64,000 nt of DNA, from assembly GCF_041080655.1 (NCBI RefSeq), contig NZ_CP163525.1, positions 9,424,001 to 9,488,000 of the forward strand. Direction: 5' to 3'. Origin of the DNA: Streptomyces sp. CG4 (GTDB lineage: Bacteria > Actinomycetota > Actinomycetes > Streptomycetales > Streptomycetaceae). The notes below the pieces were generated by a model. That model was not told the origin of the DNA and searched no databases. It was given only the letters and a program-made list of their open reading frames with translations. Positions 33,407 to 41,833 of this stretch are shown here, piece after piece; the stretch's first letter is position 1; every line of letters starts with the position of its first letter. The translations under genes were made by a program, and so were the position numbers.

Positions 33407-34573
33407 GTGTCACTGCTGTCCCGGATCGCGGCCCCCACGGCCCGTCACGACGTGGCGCGGCTCGTGGCCGCGCTGCTCGCCGAGCACCCGGGCGTCCGCC
33501 CGGAGGGACCGGCGAAGGGGTTCGCCCTGCCGACCGGACCGACGGGGCTGGGCACGTCGGCCGCCCGGATCACCCCCAGGCGCAAGGAGGCCGAGGGCAC
33601 CGCGGTCCCCGAGCTGTACTGCCCGCCCGCACTCCGCGACGACCCGGCGCTCGCCGAAGAGGTCAACGCCCGCCTGCTGGCGTGGGCCGCGGAGATCGGC
33701 CTCTACGCCGGCCGCCTCGACCGCGTCCGCGCGGCGGACTTCGGGCGCCTGATGATGCTCGCGCACCCCGACACCGACGCCCCGGACCGGCTGCTGGCCG
33801 CCGGCAAGTGCGCCCTGGCGGAGTGGGCCACGGACGACTACTACTGCGACGACGAGACGATGGGATCCGCACCGGCGCTGCTCGGCGCGCAACTCGGCCT
33901 CGCCTACGCGGCCATCGACCCCGCCCACCCTCCGCTCCGCTACGTGCCCGCCGTCGAACGAGCCATGCGGGACGACCCGGTGCGCACCGCCCTGCGCTCC
34001 GGCTTGGCGCACATGGCCCAGTACGCCGACTGGTCCCAACTGGCCCGGCTGCGCCATGAGGTCGCCGTGCTGTTCGTGGGCTACGGACAGGAGGGGTCCT
34101 GGCGCTCCCAGGGACGCATGCCCGCCGTCTGGGAGTACCTGGCGCACCGTCAGATCAACAGCTTCGTCCCGTGCGTCGCGATGACCGACGCGGTGGGCGG
34201 TTACGTGCTGCCCGCCGCCGAGTACGCCGATCCGCGCGTCCGCCGCGCCGTGACCATGGCATCCACGGCCGCCACACTCGTCAACGACCTGTACTCGATG
34301 GCGAAGGAACACCACTCGGACAGTGTGGAGTTCAACCTGCCGACCGTGATCGCAGCCGAGGAGCACTGCACGTCACGCGAGGCGATCGAGCGGAGTGCGG
34401 CGATCCACGACGAACTGGTCCGCACCTTCGAGACGGAGGCGGCGGCCCTGGCCCTGACCGGCTCACCCCAGTTGCGCCGCTTCCTCGCCGGGGTGTGGGC
34501 CTGGCTCGGCGGCAACCGCGCATGGCACAGCGGCAGCCGGCGCTACACCTCAGCCACCCCCACCCCTTCCTGA
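33407..34573 (+). CDS. 2-methylisoborneol synthase (terpene cyclase), predicted encapsulin cargo
   Basis: The 388-residue class I terpene cyclase has an acidic metal motif D143-DYYCDDE and an NSE-type triad N293-D-L-Y-S297-x3-E301. The core opens with ELYCPPALRDDPALAEEVN, as in 2-methylisoborneol synthases, which convert 2-methyl-GPP to the earthy odorant 2-MIB. The first 68 residues are a Pro/Gly-rich extension, expected to carry the cargo-loading signal. It lies 10 bp after the shell gene and 30 bp before the methyltransferase that supplies its substrate, the standard operon order. Confidence 0.94.
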   Translation: MSLLSRIAAPTARHDVARLVAALLAEHPGVRPEGPAKGFALPTGPTGLGTSAARITPRRKEAEGTAVPELYCPPALRDDPALAEEVNARLLAWAAEIGLYAGRLDRVRAADFGRLMMLAHPDTDAPDRLLAAGKCALAEWATDDYYCDDETMGSAPALLGAQLGLAYAAIDPAHPPLRYVPAVERAMRDDPVRTALRSGLAHMAQYADWSQLARLRHEVAVLFVGYGQEGSWRSQGRMPAVWEYLAHRQINSFVPCVAMTDAVGGYVLPAAEYADPRVRRAVTMASTAATLVNDLYSMAKEHHSDSVEFNLPTVIAAEEHCTSREAIERSAAIHDELVRTFETEAAALALTGSPQLRRFLAGVWAWLGGNRAWHSGSRRYTSATPTPS

Positions 34574-34603
34574 CTTCGGCACACCACAAGGAGCACCACT
34601 CGC

Positions 34604-35455
34604 ATGTCCACCACCCCTGCCCCCGTCCTGCGCACCGCGTACCAGCGATCCGTGGCGGACTACTGGAACGCCGAGAAGAACCCGGTCAACCTGCGCCTGG
34701 GCGACGTAGACGGTCTCTACCACCACCACTACGGGATCGGCGAGTACGACCCCTCCGTCCTGGACGGCCCCGAGGACACCCGTGACGAGCGCATCATCGC
34801 CGAACTCCACCGGCTGGAGTCGGCCCAGGCCGATGTCCTGCTGGACCACCTCGGCCCCATCGCCCCCGGTCACCGCCTGCTGGACGCCGGCTGCGGCCGT
34901 GGCGGCACCAGCATCATGGCCAACGCCCGCTTCGGCTGCCAGGTCGACGGCGTCTCCATCTCCGAGGCCCAGGTCGAGTTCGCGAGCGGCCAGGCCCGCA
35001 AGCGGGGCGTGGACGACAAGGTGAGGTACCACTTCCGCAACATGCTGGACACCGGCCTGCCGACCGGCGCGTTCCAGGGCATCTGGAACAACGAATCCAC
35101 CATGTACGTCGACCTGTTCGACCTCTTCGCCGAGCACGCCCGCCAACTGGCCTTCGGTGGCCGCTATGTCGTCATCACGGGCTGCTACAACGACGTGACG
35201 GGCGGCCGCTCCAAGGCCGTCAGCCGCATCGACGAGCACTACACCTGCAACATCCACCCGCGCAGCGCCTACTTCAAGGCCATGGCTGCCAACGGCCTCG
35301 TCCCGATGAACGTCGTCGACCTCACGGACGCGACCATCCCCTACTGGGAGCTGCGCGCCAAGTCCTCGCTGGTCACGGGTGTTGAGGAGCCGTTCCTGAC
35401 GGCGTACAAGGAGGGCAGCTTCCACTACCTGCTGATCGCGGCGGACCGGGTCTGA
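34604..35455 (+). CDS. Geranyl diphosphate 2-C-methyltransferase
   Basis: The 283-residue SAM methyltransferase has motif I LLDAGCGRGGTSIMAN, GVSISEAQVEFASGQARKRG, and aromatic-rich LRLGDVDGLYHHHYGIGEYD near the N-terminus, characteristic of GPP C2-methyltransferases. It makes 2-methyl-GPP, the substrate of the neighbouring 2-MIB synthase. AAGGAG precedes the ATG. It is the last gene of the operon. Confidence 0.95.
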   Translation: MSTTPAPVLRTAYQRSVADYWNAEKNPVNLRLGDVDGLYHHHYGIGEYDPSVLDGPEDTRDERIIAELHRLESAQADVLLDHLGPIAPGHRLLDAGCGRGGTSIMANARFGCQVDGVSISEAQVEFASGQARKRGVDDKVRYHFRNMLDTGLPTGAFQGIWNNESTMYVDLFDLFAEHARQLAFGGRYVVITGCYNDVTGGRSKAVSRIDEHYTCNIHPRSAYFKAMAANGLVPMNVVDLTDATIPYWELRAKSSLVTGVEEPFLTAYKEGSFHYLLIAADRV

Positions 35456-35513
35456 GAGATCTCGGCGCGCCCTTACAGGCCGCCGGCAGGAGAGTCCGGG
35501 ACCGGCCTCTGGG

Positions 35514-36179
35514 TCAGACCGACCGGGCCCGGGCCATGGCTGCGCCGAAGTAGTCGCCGCCCTTGCGCCTGACGTCGTCGGTGCCCCACGCCTGCTCGCT
35601 GTCGGCGGCCGCACCGCCCTCCCCGGTGGTGTTCTGCCGCAGAGGCGCCTTGACCAGCCTCGGTATGTGTTTCGAGCAGTGGATGTACGCCTCCTCGACC
35701 GCCACCTCCACCCACACCTGGGGGAGACGGCCGGGCACCGGGTCGACCGGTAGATGCGGATGTGTCTGACGCATCCGTTCATCGGCTACCAACCGGGCCC
35801 GGCCGTTGACATGCAGGCCGATGCGATCCCGGGCGAAGTCGATCATCAGGATGCCGACGTGCGGGTTCTCCCGGATGTTGCCGAGCGATGCCATGACGCC
35901 ATTGCCGCGGTACTCCGGATAAGCCAGGGTCATGTCGTCCAATACCCGGAGAAAGCCCGGCGGCCCGGCCCGGAAGGTGCTGTCGCACTCGCCGCGGCCG
36001 TCTGCCGTGGCGAGGAAGAACATCTCCTGGCGGGCGACGAACTCCCGCATCCGAAGGTTGAGCCTGTCGAGCACCTGTTCCTCGTAGAACCGGTCGGCCC
36101 GGGCGACGGTTCCCAACTCCCGCTGGACCAGGTGCTCGCCGTGGCTTCCGGGCCGTTCTGCCCGCTCATCGTGGTTCAA
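35514..36179 (-). CDS. Pyridoxamine 5'-phosphate oxidase-like FMN-binding protein
   Basis: Using a TTG start at 36179, supported by GGAGA with 5-nt spacing, the product is 221 residues. The split-barrel signature is seen in FFLATADGRGECDSTFRAGPPGFLRVLDD, NPHVGILMIDFARDRIGLHVNGRARLV and a C-terminal VEVAVEEAYIHCSKHIPRL. The family binds FMN or F420 and often acts on small redox substrates. An in-frame ORF extends upstream but lacks a ribosome site. It sits between the two encapsulin operons on the opposite strand. Any functional link is untested. Confidence 0.85.
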   Translation of the reverse strand: MNHDERAERPGSHGEHLVQRELGTVARADRFYEEQVLDRLNLRMREFVARQEMFFLATADGRGECDSTFRAGPPGFLRVLDDMTLAYPEYRGNGVMASLGNIRENPHVGILMIDFARDRIGLHVNGRARLVADERMRQTHPHLPVDPVPGRLPQVWVEVAVEEAYIHCSKHIPRLVKAPLRQNTTGEGGAAADSEQAWGTDDVRRKGGDYFGAAMARARSV

Positions 36180-36616
36180 CGATTCTCCTGAAGGACTGCT
36201 GTGGATCACTGTGGGAGGGCCGGAGAGACACGCGACGAAACTGTGCCATGGTCCGAACCCGCACACAATGGATGCAGGTCGCCTGTCAGGCGCCGGGGCG
36301 GGATTGATTCACGGGCTCCGTCGGACGGCATTGATAATCGCCTCTTTGGGATTCACAAAGCAATCATATGAGACGAAATTCGGCCCTCTATGGGCGATTT
36401 AGAGGTAAGACGGCCTCCGCCCGGATAGAGAATCCCTGTCACCCGCGCATACCGCGACCTGCGGAGGCAAATGCTGTTCGGGCTTGCGTGCGAATCCCGC
36501 AAGCTACGCAAAGCGGATGATTCCTGCCATCCCATTATAAATGCTCTCTTGTGGTCAACCGGCGGCAGGAAGACGATCGCTTCTCGTTCCCATCCCCTCT
36601 CTGCGAGGAGTTCTTC
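36180..36616 (+). promoter_or_regulatory. AT-rich regulatory region upstream of encapsulin operon 2
   Basis: The 437-bp gap holds no supported gene and is far poorer in GC than its neighbours, especially 36300-36400 and 36480-36560. TATAAA at 36536-36541 is a good -10-like box about 75 bp before the shell start. The ribosome site GAGGAG lies 6 nt before the ATG at 36617. The region also includes the promoter for the divergent FMN-protein gene. Confidence 0.45.
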
Positions 36617-37996
36617 ATGAGTGAGCGGTTGAGCCTCGGCCCGGATGCCGCACGGCAACTCGCCAACACCACCAAGACCACACCGCAGATGCGCGGCATC
36701 ACCCCGCGCTACCTGCTGCGGGCGCTGCCCTGGGTGGACGTCGAGTCCGGCGTCTACCGCGTCAACCGGCGCCGTACGTACGTCCTCGGCGACGACCGCA
36801 TCAGCACCACCGACGACGCCACGCCGCGCGTCATCGCAGGCGACCTCCGCGAACTGCCGTACCTGCGCGAGGCGGACGATGCGCTGCTGGAGGAACTGGC
36901 CTGCGCGTTCACACAGGTCACCTTCGAGCCGGGCGAAGTGCTGGCGCAGGAGGGCGCCCCGGCCGACCGGCTGTGGGTGATCGTGCACGGGCGCGCCGAG
37001 AAGCGCGCGACCGGGCAGTACGGCGCGGACGCGCTCCTCGACGTCATCGGCGACGGCCAGTTCTTCGACCTCGGCGCGTGGACCCGCGCCGAGGCCACGC
37101 CGTACCGGGTGCAGGCGCTGACCGCCGGCGTCGCCCTCTGCCTGGACCGCGCCACACTCGCCCGGCTCGGCGAGCGGGACGAGACCTTACGGGGTGCCGT
37201 GGACGCGTATGTCGCCGGCGCCCATGTCATGGCCGGCGCCGAGGTCCCCGTCGACCTCACCGCCGGGCACGTCGGCGAGCCGGATCTGCCGGCGACCTTC
37301 GTCGACTACGAGGACGCTCCCCGCGAGTACCACATGACGCTCGCCCAGACCGTGCTGCGCGTGCACACCCGCGTCTCCGACCTCTACAACGGGCCGATCG
37401 ACCAGACGCGGGCCCAGGCCAACCTCACCGTTCACGCACTGCGCGAGCGGCAGGAGGCCTCGATGCTGTACCACCCGGAGTTCGGGCTCTTCAACAACGT
37501 CGCCCCCGGTCAGCGCGTACAGACGCGCACCGGCGCGCCGACCCCCGACGACATGGACGAGCTGCTGACGCGGGTGTGGAAGCAGCCCGCGTACTTCCTC
37601 GCCCACCCGAAGGCGATCGCGGCGTTCGGCCGCGAATGTACGCGCCGGGGCGTGCCCCCGGTGATCGAGAACCGCTTCGGCAGCCCGCTGCTGACCTGGC
37701 GCGGGGTGCCGCTGCTGCCGTCGGACAAGGTGCGGTTCTCCGGGGGCGCGGGCGTGGGTACGACCGAGATCCTGCTGATGCGGTTGGGCGAGGCCGAGCA
37801 GGGCGTGGTGGGTCTGCGGCCCTCGAAGGTCGCCGACGAGGTCGAGCCGGGCCTGGCGATGAAGAACATGGGCGTGGACCAGAAGGGCATCACGTCGTAC
37901 CTGATGACGGCGTACTTCAACGCGGCCGTGCTGGTGGAGGACGCGCTCGCGGTGCTCCAGAACGTCGAGGTGTCCAAGTACCATGACTACTCCTGA
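36617..37996 (+). CDS. Second family 2B encapsulin shell protein, bldA-codon containing
   Basis: The 459-residue protein parallels shell 1: LSLGPDAARQLANTTKTTPQMRGI, YLLRALPWVDVESGVYRVNRR, a CBD-like insert (about 85-205: LEELACAFTQVTFEPGEVLAQEGAP, HGRAEKRATGQ), then DLTAGHVGEPDLPATFVDYED and a C-terminal encapsulin core ending MKNMGVDQKGITSYLMTAYF. An in-frame TTA Leu codon occurs at 37187-37189; in Streptomyces TTA translation depends on the developmental tRNA gene bldA. The end overlaps the cysteine desulfurase start by 14 bp, making that enzyme the likely cargo. Mixed shells with the first protein are conceivable. Confidence 0.92.
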   Translation: MSERLSLGPDAARQLANTTKTTPQMRGITPRYLLRALPWVDVESGVYRVNRRRTYVLGDDRISTTDDATPRVIAGDLRELPYLREADDALLEELACAFTQVTFEPGEVLAQEGAPADRLWVIVHGRAEKRATGQYGADALLDVIGDGQFFDLGAWTRAEATPYRVQALTAGVALCLDRATLARLGERDETLRGAVDAYVAGAHVMAGAEVPVDLTAGHVGEPDLPATFVDYEDAPREYHMTLAQTVLRVHTRVSDLYNGPIDQTRAQANLTVHALRERQEASMLYHPEFGLFNNVAPGQRVQTRTGAPTPDDMDELLTRVWKQPAYFLAHPKAIAAFGRECTRRGVPPVIENRFGSPLLTWRGVPLLPSDKVRFSGGAGVGTTEILLMRLGEAEQGVVGLRPSKVADEVEPGLAMKNMGVDQKGITSYLMTAYFNAAVLVEDALAVLQNVEVSKYHDYS

Positions 37997-39338
37997 CGTT
38001 GACACCGCGGGCCCCGCGCCGACCGGCCTGTCCTGGCTTCCCGGGCTTCCCGGGTCTCCCGGGTCTTCCGGGCTCACCGGCCAGGCCATGGCTCCCCCTG
38101 TTCCCCAGCCGTCCGGCGCCTCCCAGGGCTTCTCGCCCGAAGCGGCCCGCCGGGACGTGCCCATCCTGCACCGGACGGTCAACGGCCACCCGCTGGTCTG
38201 GCTGGACAACGGCGCCACCACACAGAAGCCCCGGCAGGTGATCGAGGCGTTGGCGGCGTTCTACGGCTCCGCCAACTCCAACATCCACCGTGGCGCGCAC
38301 ACCATGGCGCGCGAGGCGACGGAGATGTACGAAGCGGGCCGGGCCACGGTCGCGCAGTTCCTGGGCGCGCCCTCGCCCGAGAGCATCGTCTTCGTCCGGG
38401 GAACGACCGAAGCGATCAACCTGGTCGCACAGAGCTGGGGGCGCGCGGGCCTCGGACCCGGAGACGACATCCTGGTGCCGGTGCTCGAGCACCACGCGAA
38501 CATCGTGCCCTGGCAGCGGGTCGCCCAGGAGACACGAGCGCGCGTCGTGCCCGTACCCCTGCGGCCGGACGGCAGCATCGACCAGGACGCGTACGCCGAT
38601 CTGCTCTCCGTGCGGACCCGGCTCGTGGTCATCAGCCACGCCTCGAACGTCCTCGGCACCGTGCCACCGGTGCGGGAGATGACGGCCCTGGCACACCGCT
38701 ACCAGGCGAAGGTGCTGGTGGACGGGGCACAGGCGGTGGCGCACTTTCCCGTCGACGTGACGGACCTGGACGCCGACTTCTACACCTTCTCCGGCCACAA
38801 GATCTACGCCCCCACGGGCATCGGCGCCCTGTACGCCAAGCCGGAGATCCTTCAGACCATGGCGCCGTGGCAGTCGGGCGGCAACATGATCGAGTCGGTG
38901 AGCTTCGACCGTACGACATACGCCCCGGTCCCGCACCGCTTCGAAGCCGGTACCGGCCATATCTCCGGCGTGGCCGGCCTGCTGCTCGCCCTCAACTGGC
39001 TGACGGCCTTCGACCGCAAGGCGGTGGCGGACTACGAGACGCAGCTGATGGCCTACGCGCAGGAGGCCCTGGCCAAGGTCCCGGGCCTCGAACTGCTGGG
39101 CCCGGTGGCCGAGCGGATCGGCGTACTGACCTTCACCCTGCCCGGCCACACTCCGACCGAGATCGCCGACTGGCTGGACGGCGACGGCATAGCAATCCGG
39201 GCCGGCCACCACTGCGCCCAGCCGGCCCTGGCCCACTACGGGCTCGACTCGGCGGCTCGCGCGTCGCTGGCGCTGTACAACACGCGGGAGGAGGTGGACC
39301 GGCTCGTGACGTCGCTGCTGGAGCTGCAGGCCGCCTGA
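37983..39338 (+). CDS. SufS-type cysteine desulfurase with N-terminal encapsulin-targeting extension
   Basis: The 451-residue PLP enzyme has the Schiff-base K273 in FSGHKIYAPTGIG, an HHAN motif (170-173) and the sulfur-carrying C411 in RAGHHCAQP, all as in type II (SufS-like) desulfurases. Residues 1-50 are absent from ordinary SufS and are Pro/Gly/Ser/Leu-rich, including WLPGLPGSPGSSGLTG, matching the disordered cargo-loading extension known for encapsulated desulfurases. The gene overlaps shell 2 by 14 bp. It liberates sulfur from cysteine as persulfide, and inside a shell may store or supply sulfur. It should not be confused with the housekeeping suf operon copy. Confidence 0.93.
   Translation: MTTPDVDTAGPAPTGLSWLPGLPGSPGSSGLTGQAMAPPVPQPSGASQGFSPEAARRDVPILHRTVNGHPLVWLDNGATTQKPRQVIEALAAFYGSANSNIHRGAHTMAREATEMYEAGRATVAQFLGAPSPESIVFVRGTTEAINLVAQSWGRAGLGPGDDILVPVLEHHANIVPWQRVAQETRARVVPVPLRPDGSIDQDAYADLLSVRTRLVVISHASNVLGTVPPVREMTALAHRYQAKVLVDGAQAVAHFPVDVTDLDADFYTFSGHKIYAPTGIGALYAKPEILQTMAPWQSGGNMIESVSFDRTTYAPVPHRFEAGTGHISGVAGLLLALNWLTAFDRKAVADYETQLMAYAQEALAKVPGLELLGPVAERIGVLTFTLPGHTPTEIADWLDGDGIAIRAGHHCAQPALAHYGLDSAARASLALYNTREEVDRLVTSLLELQAA
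38039..38078 (+). repeat. Short tandem repeats encoding the Gly-Leu-Pro linker of the desulfurase
   Basis: Imperfect 9-bp copies of the form CCCGGGYTT (CCCGGGCTT, CCCGGGTCT, CCCGGGTCT) encode the LPGLPGSPGSSG segment. Such repeats can change copy number by slippage, which would alter linker length without changing frame. Confidence 0.6.
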
Positions 39339-39464
39339 GACCAGGCGCGCGGTGGCCCTGCAGGAGGCTGGGCCTGACCGTATGATCCCGGCGAGGGGCA
39401 TACGGGCAGGCCCGTCCGCATGCGGTTCACCACCCGTGGTTGAACCCGTGACACCGGGACGCGA

Positions 39465-39497
39465 CGGAGCCGCCAGGCTGCCGGCCCGGCGGCTCCG
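39465..39497. terminator. Hairpin between the desulfurase and the convergent secreted-protein gene
   Basis: CGGAGCCGCC (39465-39474) pairs with GGCGGCTCCG (39488-39497) around a 13-nt loop. The location between convergent genes supports a bidirectional terminator. Confidence 0.7.
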
Positions 39498-39517
39498 ACG
39501 GCTTCTTCGCTGACCTC

Positions 39518-41833
39518 CTAATGGCAGTTGTGCGCGGCGCTCGTGGCGGTACCCACGCTGATGTCGACAAGGTTGCCCGAGGCCCCCGGGACCACGATGT
39601 GTGCGGCGGTGACCGTCAGACCGCTGTCCGCGTCCGGCGCGGGGGACTGCTCGTCGATGACGATGCGTCCGCCGCCGGGCAGCGTCACGGTGCTGTTCGG
39701 CGTGGTCGGTACGGTGACCGGCCGGCCCGCGACGGTGAGGGCCAGTGTCGCCGACCCGTCGGCCTTGGTGCAGGTGCTGGTCGATGTCGCGGTCAGTCCG
39801 GAGATGCCGATCACCGGCAGGCCGGGCAGTCCGACCCGCAGGTCCGCGACCCGTACGGTGGACTGCGCCGTACCGGGGTTCAGATGGGTGGTCACCTGCG
39901 GGCACAGCGCGTCCGCGTGGACCAGCACCACCCCGGCCGACGCCGTGCACGGTGTGTCGGTGGCACTCGCCCTCGCGCTGCGGACCTGGCCGGTGTCCGG
40001 CGTCGGACCGACCGAGAGCGAGGCGAGCGGCAGGTTCACCGCCGCGGTGAGTCCGGTGGCCCGGCCGGTATAGTACTCCAGCCGAACTCGCGCCGAGTCG
40101 CCGGACGGCAGATAGAACCGGTCACCGGTGAACTCCGCGGTCACCGGTACGGTCGCGTCCTCGGTCAGCGGCTGGTCGACGGACGCGATCGTGCACACCG
40201 CGGCGCCATGGACGTCGGTGGTGGCGGTGCACACCTGCCGGTCGTTACCGGTGCCCAGGGCCAGAGCGACCGGCCGGCCCGCGATCGGCTGGTTTCCGCT
40301 CTCACCCTCGGTGAGGAGGCCGGACAACTGCGCGGGCTGACCGTTGGCGACCCTCTTCGTCCCCGTGTACCTCAGGTTGGATATCGCCTTGAGGATGGTG
40401 AAGTCCGCGTCCATGGAGCTGGCCTGGTACTCGCCGGTCCCGGAGTAGCGGACCCGCAGTGGCAGTTGTCCGGGCGGATCCTTCGGGGTGAGCTGGCACG
40501 CCGCGTTGCCGGAGGGGCCCGGGCTCGTGGTGCACGAGGCGCTGCCGAGCGTGAAGGTGACCGTACCGCTGCTGACCGGGCTGCCCCCGCTGGTGACGCG
40601 TGCGGAGGCGACGAACGCCGCGTGATAGCGCGAGGACCGAGGTCCGGTATAGCTCACGCTGGTCGGCTTGCGCTGCGGTGGCGGAGGCGGATTCACCGGG
40701 CCGGGCCGGACCGTCGGGTCGTACCAGTAGAACGGGTGGTCGGCTGCCGGGGCCGGGCCCGCGGTGGCCGATCGCACTCCGTTGCCGCCGTGCGGCGGCG
40801 TTCCCGTGGTTCCGGGATTGGCGTCCTCGATCTTCCGCTCGCAGTCGGGGTCGACGCGCTTCTCACAACTCCAGTCGAAGCCCTTCGCGAACGGCACGTC
40901 CAGCGTGTTCTGGCCGCTGTTGAGGTCCATGCAGTCCTTGGCGCCGCGGTGCCAGTGGAAGAGCACATGGTGCATGTGCACCCCGTAGGTGGCGTACACG
41001 ACTTCGCCCCGCGGGATGTTGAACGGCCCGAACGGCGCGGTGATGGTGACCGACTCGGACGAGGTCACCGTGTGGGTGTAGTCGTAGGACGCGGCCACCT
41101 TCAGCATCTTGATGGGGAACTCCACCCCCAGGTGGAAGCTCGTCTGCGCCGACACCGAGTCCTGAGTGGTGTGCTGCATCGTCACTTGCCACGGTCCGCC
41201 CAGCCCCTCGGGGCTCTGCTCCGTCTCCGTGACGTGGGTCCAGGTGTCCGGCAACTCCTTCTCGATCACCATGGACAAGGGCTCGATGTCACACGCGCCG
41301 GCCACCGCAGTGGTGGTCCAGTGCTGCCGTCCCAGCCCGAGGTAGCCCGCCCCGATCACATGGTCAGCGTCGGTGGCAGTGAGAACCAGGTCGGTCTTGC
41401 GACTGCCGATGGCGCGGTCCGCCTTCCCCCAGGTCTGGTAGGCATTCTTCTGCGCCGGGTCGCAGGGCGTGGTGTAGATGTCGCCCCGCTCGTTTCCGTC
41501 GAGACACAGGCCCGTCTGCATATTGACGAGCGTGGCGCCTACTCCCTGCCATTGCTGGTAGTAATTGCGGGCGCCGCACTCACTCAGGAAGACATGGCCG
41601 TCGTAATCGCTGGTGAGGCAGTGGTGGTAGTCGTCGTCGGAGATCGTCGCGGCCAGTTGGTCATCGGCCGCGCCGGCCGCTGCGACGGCGCCGCCCGAGG
41701 CGGCGAAGGCCCGGCTGCCCGGCTGCCCGATGCCGAGTCCGAGGATCAGCGCCAGTACCGCGAGCACAGTGAGCGCTCTTAATCGTTTCTCCCCCGTGCG
41801 CAATTCCAGCTCCTTTGGCTTCGGTTGTTTCAT
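39518..41833 (-). CDS. Large secreted multidomain protein: trefoil-like, aerolysin-like and Ig-like domains
   Basis: The 771-residue protein has a signal peptide (TVLAVLALILGLGIG, cleavage near AFA|AS). Residues about 65-165 look like a ricin-type trefoil (YYQQWQ, GLCLDGNERGDIYTTPCDP, AYQTWG). Residues about 180-330 show the alternating amphipathic Ser/Thr-rich strands of ETX/MTX2-aerolysin proteins (TQDSVSAQTSFHLGVEFPIK, SYDYTHTVTSSESVTITAPF). Two bacterial Ig-like domains follow (about 395-580), then a C-terminal choice-of-anchor-P-like domain with VTLPGGGRIVIDEQ. It could be a carbohydrate-binding pore former or adhesin. Codon 18 is TTA (41780-41782), implying bldA-dependent translation. 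Domain calls are by eye. Confidence 0.75.
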   Translation of the reverse strand: MKQPKPKELELRTGEKRLRALTVLAVLALILGLGIGQPGSRAFAASGGAVAAAGAADDQLAATISDDDYHHCLTSDYDGHVFLSECGARNYYQQWQGVGATLVNMQTGLCLDGNERGDIYTTPCDPAQKNAYQTWGKADRAIGSRKTDLVLTATDADHVIGAGYLGLGRQHWTTTAVAGACDIEPLSMVIEKELPDTWTHVTETEQSPEGLGGPWQVTMQHTTQDSVSAQTSFHLGVEFPIKMLKVAASYDYTHTVTSSESVTITAPFGPFNIPRGEVVYATYGVHMHHVLFHWHRGAKDCMDLNSGQNTLDVPFAKGFDWSCEKRVDPDCERKIEDANPGTTGTPPHGGNGVRSATAGPAPAADHPFYWYDPTVRPGPVNPPPPPQRKPTSVSYTGPRSSRYHAAFVASARVTSGGSPVSSGTVTFTLGSASCTTSPGPSGNAACQLTPKDPPGQLPLRVRYSGTGEYQASSMDADFTILKAISNLRYTGTKRVANGQPAQLSGLLTEGESGNQPIAGRPVALALGTGNDRQVCTATTDVHGAAVCTIASVDQPLTEDATVPVTAEFTGDRFYLPSGDSARVRLEYYTGRATGLTAAVNLPLASLSVGPTPDTGQVRSARASATDTPCTASAGVVLVHADALCPQVTTHLNPGTAQSTVRVADLRVGLPGLPVIGISGLTATSTSTCTKADGSATLALTVAGRPVTVPTTPNSTVTLPGGGRIVIDEQSPAPDADSGLTVTAAHIVVPGASGNLVDISVGTATSAAHNCH

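Noticed and set aside
39360..39460. Possible tRNA-like stretch after the desulfurase gene
   Set aside because: GGTTCACCACCC and flanking pairs do not form an acceptor stem or anticodon arm of the right lengths.
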